Shown: positions 52,234 to 58,778 of the stretch, one piece after another | Layout: each line of letters opens with the position of its first letter | Numbering within the stretch: position 1 is the first letter of the stretch | DNA from: Vogesella fluminis | GTDB lineage: Bacteria; Pseudomonadota; Gammaproteobacteria; Burkholderiales; Chromobacteriaceae | Direction: 5' to 3' | Length of the DNA: 58,778 nucleotides | Assembly (NCBI RefSeq): GCF_014652335.1 | Contig: NZ_BMYP01000018.1 | Location: 1 to 58,778, forward strand | Program-made: the position numbers and the translations under genes | The notes under the pieces: generated by a model | What the model saw: the letters and a program-made list of their open reading frames with translations, nothing else | The model's database searches: none | What the model was told of the DNA's origin: nothing

Positions 52234-52671
52234 ATGCAAGTTGTCGAGAAAAATGTCCTGGTCGCCCACACCCCGGAGCAGATGTTCCGCCTGGTGGACG
52301 ACGTAGCGCACTACCCGCGCTTTTTACCGTGGTGCAGCAAGGGGGAGGAGCACTCCCGCGACGGCGACCAGCTGGTCGCCAGCCTGCATATCGACTACCT
52401 CAAGGTGCGGCAGCACTTCACCACCCGCAATGTGAACGAGCCGTACAGCAGCATCCTGATGGAGCTGGTGGACGGGCCGTTCAAGCACCTGCAGGGGCGC
52501 TGGTACTTCCTGCCGCTGGGCGATGTCGGCTGCAAGGTGGAGTTCCGCCTCAGCTACGAGTTCTCCAGCAAAATCCTGGAGAAGCTGATCGGGCCGGTGT
52601 TCGGCCACATCTCCGGCACGCTGGTCGATGCCTTCATCAAGGAAGCCGACAAGGTGTACGGCGATGACTGA
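52234..52671 (+). CDS. ratA: RatA / Coq10-like START-domain protein
   Basis: A 145-residue single-domain protein: SFLVAHTPEQMFRLVDDVAH-type start (VLVAHTPEQMFRLVDDVAHY), then RFLPWCSKGEE and WYFLPLGDVGCKVEFRLSYE. In E. coli RatA was reported to block 70S ribosome assembly; relatives (Coq10) bind ubiquinone. The ATG at 52234 fits the family start. It overlaps the rnfH gene by 8 bases, the usual ratA-rnfH pair, divergent from smpB as in many proteobacteria. Confidence 0.9.
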   Translation: MQVVEKNVLVAHTPEQMFRLVDDVAHYPRFLPWCSKGEEHSRDGDQLVASLHIDYLKVRQHFTTRNVNEPYSSILMELVDGPFKHLQGRWYFLPLGDVGCKVEFRLSYEFSSKILEKLIGPVFGHISGTLVDAFIKEADKVYGDD

Positions 52672-52954
52672 CAGGCTGCAGCTGGAGGTTGCCTACGCGC
52701 GGCCGGAGCGGCAGTTGATCGTCAAGCTGTCGCTGCCGGCCGGTACCACCGCGCGCGCGGCGGTGCTACAGTCCGGCATCGCCGGCGAGTTTCCGGACAT
52801 CGACCTTGAGCGCTTGCAACTGGGTGTGTTCGGCAGGGCGGTGCCGGCGGAGCACATGCTGCGCGACCGCGATCGTGTGGAAATCTACCGCCCGCTGCAG
52901 GCCGATCCGAAGGAGGTGCGCCGCCGCCGGGCCGAGGCCGGCAAGGCGCAGTAG
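52664..52954 (+). CDS. rnfH: RnfH (RatB) family protein
   Basis: A 96-residue ubiquitin-like fold protein. LQLEVAYARPERQLIVKLSL at the start and LQLGVFGRAVPAEHMLRDRD then VEIYRPLQADPKEVRRRRAE at the end are typical of RnfH. Function is unclear; it always travels with ratA. It overlaps the ratA end. Confidence 0.92.
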   Translation: MTDRLQLEVAYARPERQLIVKLSLPAGTTARAAVLQSGIAGEFPDIDLERLQLGVFGRAVPAEHMLRDRDRVEIYRPLQADPKEVRRRRAEAGKAQ

Positions 52955-52978
52955 CCGGATGCACGGCTGTCGGTGCTT

Positions 52979-52990
52979 GCGGCCAACCTT
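52979..52990 (+). repeat. Dispersed 12-mer motif after rnfH
   Basis: Exact intergenic copy directly before a hairpin (CGCCAGCG / CGCTGGCG, near 52996-53017) that may end rnfH transcription. Confidence 0.85.
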
Positions 52991-53074
52991 GAACACGCCA
53001 GCGACTTGCCGCTGGCGTTGTCGTTTGTCGTTTGTCGGCATTTCCGATGGCGCAGGTGTCGGCGGCGTAAAAGC

Positions 53075-53104
53075 AAACCGCCCGCAACAAGGTTGCAGGC
53101 GGTC
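53075..53104 (-). terminator. Terminator of aceA
   Basis: ACCGCC(C)GCAAC / GTTGC(A)GGCGGT hairpin with a 3-base loop. On the minus strand it is followed by TTTGCTTTT, about 90 bases behind the aceA stop. Confidence 0.7.
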
Positions 53105-53193
53105 TGGTTGCCCCGCGCACGAGCACTGCGGGCAGTGTCAGGCGGGGCTGTTTGACGCAGACGGCAGGGTCGAGGTGCCGTAAAGTCGAACGC

Positions 53194-54492
53194 TTAGTGG
53201 AACTGTTCTTCTTCGGTGGAGCCGGTCAGCGCGGTCACCGAGGACTTGCCGCCCTGGATCACGGTGGTGATGTCGTCGAAGTAGCCGGTGCCGACTTCCT
53301 GCTGGTGCGACACGAAGGTGTAGCCGCGGTCGCGGGCTGCGAATTCCGGCTCCTGCACCTTCTCCACGTAGGCGGACATGCCGCGTGCCACGTAGTCTTG
53401 TGCCAGATCGAACATGTTGTACCACATGGAGTGGATGCCGGCCAAAGTGATGAACTGGTACTTGTAGCCCATGGCGCCCAGCTCGCGCTGGAACTTGGCG
53501 ATGGTGGCATCGTCCAGGTTTTTCTTCCAGTTGAACGACGGCGAGCAGTTGTAGGCCAGCAGTTTGCCTGGATGCTTGGCGTGCACGGCTTCGGCGAAGC
53601 GGCGGGCAAACTCCAGATCCGGGGTGCCGGTCTCGCACCATACCAGGTCAGCGTAGTCGGCGTAAGCCACGGCGCGGCTGATGGCTTGCTCCAGACCTTT
53701 TTTGGTCTTGTAGAAGCCTTCGGCGGTGCGCTCGCCAGTCAGGAACGGCTTGTCGTTCTCGTCGTAATCGCTGGTCAGCAGGTCGGCGGCCTCGGCGTCG
53801 GTACGGGCGATCACCAAGGTCGGCACGCCGTAAACGTCGGCAGCCATACGCGCGGCGATCAGTTTCTGTACCGCTTCCTGGGTCGGAACCAGTACCTTGC
53901 CGCCCATGTGGCCGCATTTTTTCACGGAAGCCAGTTGGTCTTCGAAGTGCACGCCACCGGCGCCGGCGCGGATCATCGCCTTCATCAGTTCGTAGGCGTT
54001 CAGTACGCCGCCGAAACCGGCTTCCGCATCGGCCACGATCGGTGCGTAGTAGTCAACGAAACCGGCATCGCCTTGTTCCACGCCCTTGGAGTGCTGGATT
54101 TCATCGGCACGGGTGAAGGCGTTGTTGATGCGCTCGACCACCTTCGGCACCGAGTCAACAGGATACAGCGACTGGTCCGGGTACATGGCGGAGTATTCGT
54201 TGTTGTCGGCGGCAACCTGCCAGCCGGACAGGTAGATCGCCTTGATGCCGGCTTTCACCTGCTGCATCGCCTGACCGCCGGTCAGTGCGCCCAGACAGTT
54301 GATGTACGGCTCGTTGTTCACCAGATTCCACAGCTTCTCGGCACCGTTGCGGGCCAGGGTGTGCTCTACCTGTACGGAGCCGCGCAGGCGCTCAACGTCA
54401 GCAGCGGTGTAGCCACGTTTGATGCCTTTCCAGCGCGGGTTGGTATCCCAGTCGTGCTGGATGGCGGCGATGCGTTGTTCGCGAGTAGTCAT
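53194..54492 (-). CDS. aceA: Isocitrate lyase
   Basis: A 432-residue first enzyme of the glyoxylate shunt, splitting isocitrate to glyoxylate and succinate. The catalytic cysteine loop is [19 protein letters not shown] (about residue 190). Other parts: [12 protein letters not shown] (about 90), [12 protein letters not shown] (about 150) and [14 protein letters not shown] (about 315). It stands alone; malate synthase is not in the window. A long upstream region with two palindromes lies between it and grpE. Confidence 0.97.
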   Translation of the reverse strand: MTTREQRIAAIQHDWDTNPRWKGIKRGYTAADVERLRGSVQVEHTLARNGAEKLWNLVNNEPYINCLGALTGGQAMQQVKAGIKAIYLSGWQVAADNNEYSAMYPDQSLYPVDSVPKVVERINNAFTRADEIQHSKGVEQGDAGFVDYYAPIVADAEAGFGGVLNAYELMKAMIRAGAGGVHFEDQLASVKKCGHMGGKVLVPTQEAVQKLIAARMAADVYGVPTLVIARTDAEAADLLTSDYDENDKPFLTGERTAEGFYKTKKGLEQAISRAVAYADYADLVWCETGTPDLEFARRFAEAVHAKHPGKLLAYNCSPSFNWKKNLDDATIAKFQRELGAMGYKYQFITLAGIHSMWYNMFDLAQDYVARGMSAYVEKVQEPEFAARDRGYTFVSHQQEVGTGYFDDITTVIQGGKSSVTALTGSTEEEQFH

Positions 54493-54697
54493 GGTAAACC
54501 CTTCACTTGATAGTTTCGTTTTGCCGGATAAACCGGCGCTCCCAGTTTCTCTTGCTGCAGGCCGGTGATGCCGGTCTTTGGTGCGTTGCTAACCCGCCTG
54601 TTCTGGTGGCGGGCCTGACTGCCGGAAACCGCCCCGGATCCAGTGCTGGCGGGCCGTGCAGTAGCGCTGTTGTGGAATCATTTAAGCATAAAAAAAT

Positions 54698-54754
54698 TGC
54701 GTTGTGTGCACTGCAGCACAAAAAAATCCTTTGTTTTCAAAAGCTAACAAAGGT
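54698..54754. promoter_or_regulatory. Two palindromes in the aceA-grpE intergenic region
   Basis: TTGTGTGC ... GCAGCACAA (about 54700-54720), and perfect 8-bp arms CCTTTGTT / AACAAAGG with a 10-base spacer (54729-54754). They sit 210-260 bases upstream of aceA and may be operators for carbon-source control of the glyoxylate shunt. The regulator is not identified. Confidence 0.45.
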
Positions 54755-54844
54755 GCACGAAAATGAATCTCGACCGGGCGCCGATCCTGATCGTTAACGA
54801 AAATAAAAGTAACTAAATGACCATTTACTTATTGTGGAGAAGAC

Positions 54845-54872
54845 CTTGAAAACATGAGGCTTGCCCCTATTT
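54845..54872 (+). promoter_or_regulatory. Sigma-32 heat-shock promoter of grpE
   Basis: CTTGAAA, 12 bases, CCCCTATTT, 40 bases before the grpE start. This is very close to the sigma-32 consensus (CTTGAAA and CCCCATnT). Confidence 0.88.
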
Positions 54873-54911
54873 AGCTGAGGTCTTTGTGAATTCAGCCAAA
54901 CGGAAGCGATC

Positions 54912-55442
54912 ATGCAGGAAAATCAAAATCCCCAAGCAGAAGAAGTGCTTGAACAAGTTGCCAGCCCGGCCGAAGGCGCCGTTGTCAGTGATGCGGAGCG
55001 TGTCGCACAACTGGAAGTTGAACTAGCAGAAATGAAAGAGCAGTTTTTGCGCGCCAAGGCCGAAACTGAAAACCAGCGTCGCCGTGGCGTGGAAGAAGTG
55101 GCCAAGGCACAAAAGTTTGCCATCGAAAAATTCGCCTCCGAACTCATCGCGGTCAAGGACAGTCTGGAAATGGCGCTTCTGGACCAGTCCGGCCAGTTCG
55201 AAAATCTCAAGTTTGGCGTCGACCTGACGCTGAAGCAGCTGCTGGCCGCCTTCGAGAAGGGCCAGATCAGCGAAATCAATCCGCTGGGCGAGAAGCTGGA
55301 CCCGCATCGCCACCAGGCAATCAGCACCGAAGAGTCCGATGCCGAGCCGAATTCGGTGGTGCGCGTGATGCAAAAAGGGTATCTGATCGCCGATCGCGTG
55401 CTGCGTCCGGCAATGGTGGTGGTCGCCAAGGCCAAGAGCTGA
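54912..55442 (+). CDS. grpE: Nucleotide exchange factor GrpE
   Basis: A 176-residue co-chaperone releasing ADP from DnaK. It has a long N-terminal helix ([40 protein letters not shown]) for dimerisation, then the beta domain with [15 protein letters not shown] and [20 protein letters not shown]. It is the first gene of the grpE-dnaK-dnaJ heat-shock cluster. Confidence 0.97.
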   Translation: MQENQNPQAEEVLEQVASPAEGAVVSDAERVAQLEVELAEMKEQFLRAKAETENQRRRGVEEVAKAQKFAIEKFASELIAVKDSLEMALLDQSGQFENLKFGVDLTLKQLLAAFEKGQISEINPLGEKLDPHRHQAISTEESDAEPNSVVRVMQKGYLIADRVLRPAMVVVAKAKS

Positions 55443-55574
55443 GATTGCGACGACTAACCCTCTTGAAAACGCGGAAATAGCCAATATCTGGCAAGACAAC
55501 CCCCCGGCGCACCACCGGCTGCGACGGGCAAGCAAACAGATTAAATCGAGATCAAATCGAAAGGATTCAGCACT

Positions 55575-57491
<1,917 letters not shown>

Positions 57492-57507
57492 TCGGCTGAC
57501 GGTCGAC

Positions 57508-57543
57508 AAGGCACAGGGCTCGCGTGCGGGCGCTGTGCTTTTT
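57508..57543 (+). terminator. Terminator after dnaK
   Basis: AAGGCACAG / CTGTGCTT arms with an inner GC-rich part, followed by TTTTT. It separates dnaJ partly from the grpE-dnaK transcript. Confidence 0.8.
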
Positions 57544-57557
57544 CATTGGTAAAACTT

Positions 57558-57569
57558 GCGGCCAACCTT
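57558..57569 (+). repeat. Dispersed 12-mer motif upstream of dnaJ
   Basis: Exact copy 29 bases before the dnaJ start, behind the dnaK terminator. Confidence 0.85.
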
Positions 57570-57597
57570 TGACGGTTGGGCGCACTGGTGAGACAGC

Positions 57598-58719
57598 ATG
57601 GCTAAAAAGGACTTTTACGAGGTACTGGGCGTCAATCGCGATGCGTCGGATGACGACATCAAGAAGGCCTATCGCAAGCTGGCGATGAAGTACCACCCGG
57701 ACCGTAATCCGGACAGCAAGGACGCCGAAGAAAAGTTCAAGGAAATCAAGGCCGCGTATGAAATCCTGTCCGACGGCCAGAAGCGTGCCGCCTACGACCA
57801 GTATGGCCACGCCGGGGTAGATCCGCAGGCCGGCATGGGTGGCGGCGGTGCCGGCTTTGGCGGCTTCGATTTCGGCGACATCTTCAGCGACATCTTCGGC
57901 GGCCAGCGCGGCGGCGGTGGTGGCCGTTCCAATGTGTATCGTGGCTCCGACCTGCGCTACAACATGGAAATCACGCTGGAAGAGGCGGCGCGCGGCTGCG
58001 AGAAGCAGATCCGCATCCCGTCGCACGAAAACTGCGATGTGTGCCACGGTTCCGGTGCCAAGCCGGGCACCCAGCCCAAGACCTGCGCCACCTGCGGCGG
58101 TCATGGCCAGGTGCGCATGAGCCAGGGCTTCTTCTCCATCCAGCAGACCTGCCCGACCTGCCACGGCAGCGGCAAGCAGATCACCGATCCGTGCCACAAG
58201 TGCCACGGCGCGGGCCAGGTGAAGACACACAAGACGCTGAACGTGAAGATCCCGGCCGGCGTGGACGAGGGCGACCGCATCCGCTTGTCCGGCGAGGGCG
58301 AACCGGGGCAGAACGGCGGCCCGGCCGGCGACCTGTTCGTGGTCACCCACATCAAGAAGCACAGCGTGTTCGAGCGCGACGGCATGGATCTGCATTGCGA
58401 AATGCCGATCAGCTTCGCCACCGCGGCGCTGGGCGGCGAGGTGGAAATCCCGACCCTGGACGGCATGGTCAAGGTCAAGATCGCGGCGGAAACGCAAAGC
58501 GGCAAGGTCTACCGCGTGCGCGGCAAGGGCGTGAAATCGGTGCGCGGCCATGACGTCGGCGACCTGATGTGCCATGTCATCGTCGAAACGCCGGTCAGCC
58601 TCACCGAGCGGCAGAAGGAATTGCTGCGTGAATTCGAGGCCATCAGCCAGGGCGATGTCGCAACGCACAATCCGCGTGCCAACTCGTTCATGGACAAGCT
58701 GAAAGACTTTTTTGGCTGA
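57598..58719 (+). CDS. dnaJ: Chaperone DnaJ (Hsp40)
   Basis: A 373-residue co-chaperone stimulating DnaK. The J domain has [18 protein letters not shown] with the HPD triad. A Gly/Phe-rich part follows (about 75-110). Four zinc repeats are present, [24 protein letters not shown] and CHKCHGAG (about 145-205), then the C-terminal substrate domains. It is complete, ending 4 bases before an insertion-like end at 58723. Confidence 0.97.
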   Translation: MAKKDFYEVLGVNRDASDDDIKKAYRKLAMKYHPDRNPDSKDAEEKFKEIKAAYEILSDGQKRAAYDQYGHAGVDPQAGMGGGGAGFGGFDFGDIFSDIFGGQRGGGGGRSNVYRGSDLRYNMEITLEEAARGCEKQIRIPSHENCDVCHGSGAKPGTQPKTCATCGGHGQVRMSQGFFSIQQTCPTCHGSGKQITDPCHKCHGAGQVKTHKTLNVKIPAGVDEGDRIRLSGEGEPGQNGGPAGDLFVVTHIKKHSVFERDGMDLHCEMPISFATAALGGEVEIPTLDGMVKVKIAAETQSGKVYRVRGKGVKSVRGHDVGDLMCHVIVETPVSLTERQKELLREFEAISQGDVATHNPRANSFMDKLKDFFG

Positions 58720-58722
58720 TTA

Positions 58723-58778
58723 GGGGCTGTTGACGTTTTGAAGCGAGGACGTGAAGGAAGGGGTGCAAACCTGCAAAA
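58723..58778 (+). repeat. End of an IS or MITE-like element, cut by the window
   Basis: Begins GGGGCTGTTGACGTTTTG directly after TTA. These 18 bases are identical to the right terminal repeat of the element at 11714-11863. The rest lies outside the window, so its type cannot be told. Confidence 0.55.

Overview
The window is GC-rich bacterial DNA. Gene content and order point to a betaproteobacterium of the order Neisseriales, most likely Chromobacteriaceae (Chromobacterium, Vogesella or Aquitalea-like). Supporting signs are the atypical PilZ / diguanylate cyclase pair, the DoxX-DUF2063-DUF692-DUF2282 operon, the flhB-flhA-flhF-flhG-fliA-mot block and the TfoX_C-TadA fusion. The genus cannot be fixed from the sequence alone.

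Layout. Positions 1-4500 are foreign: a translationally coupled operon with a DUF2924 protein, a serine recombinase and two related helix-turn-helix proteins. Positions 4764-11222 hold a 6.46-kb integrative element in the 3' end of ssrA (tmRNA), bounded by a 24-bp direct repeat. It carries a tyrosine integrase, excisionase-like and replication-initiator-like proteins, a serine resolvase with a palindromic res-like site, two ribbon-helix-helix proteins with a shared operator-like palindrome, AT-rich cargo and a 33-codon amphipathic peptide gene. The intact ssrA gene (tag ANDENYALAA) follows at 11223-11587.

From about 11.9 kb onward the DNA is chromosomal backbone: an AsmA-like protein, tRNA-Gly(CCC), an NSS transporter, asparaginase, a housekeeping run (S4 protein, PHP phosphatase, YciO, M50 protease, trpS), flagellar genes flhB to motA on the minus strand, thyA-folA, a GntR regulator with a divergent candidate small RNA, L,D-transpeptidase, tadA, ubiG, a SAH/MTA deaminase, a PAS-GGDEF-EAL protein, tryptophanase with a TnaC-type leader peptide, a UIT6-type ion transporter behind a structured leader, mpl, a diguanylate cyclase coupled to a c-di-GMP receptor, serB, a bufferin-type RiPP operon, guaA, smpB, ratA-rnfH, aceA, and grpE-dnaK-dnaJ behind a sigma-32 promoter.

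The most striking global signal is a 12-base motif, GCGGCCAACCTT. It occurs 19 times exactly on both strands of the 47-kb backbone, more than half of them intergenic, and never exactly in the foreign first 11.9 kb. It also occurs as a perfect inverted pair after trpS. This behaves like the DNA uptake sequences of Neisseriaceae but is not one of the dialects I know. Other notable items are the tnaC leader, an sRNA with an anti-Shine-Dalgarno stretch, an attenuator inside the bufferin operon, an FlhG with a degraded Walker A motif, and two short mobile repeats (MITE-like).
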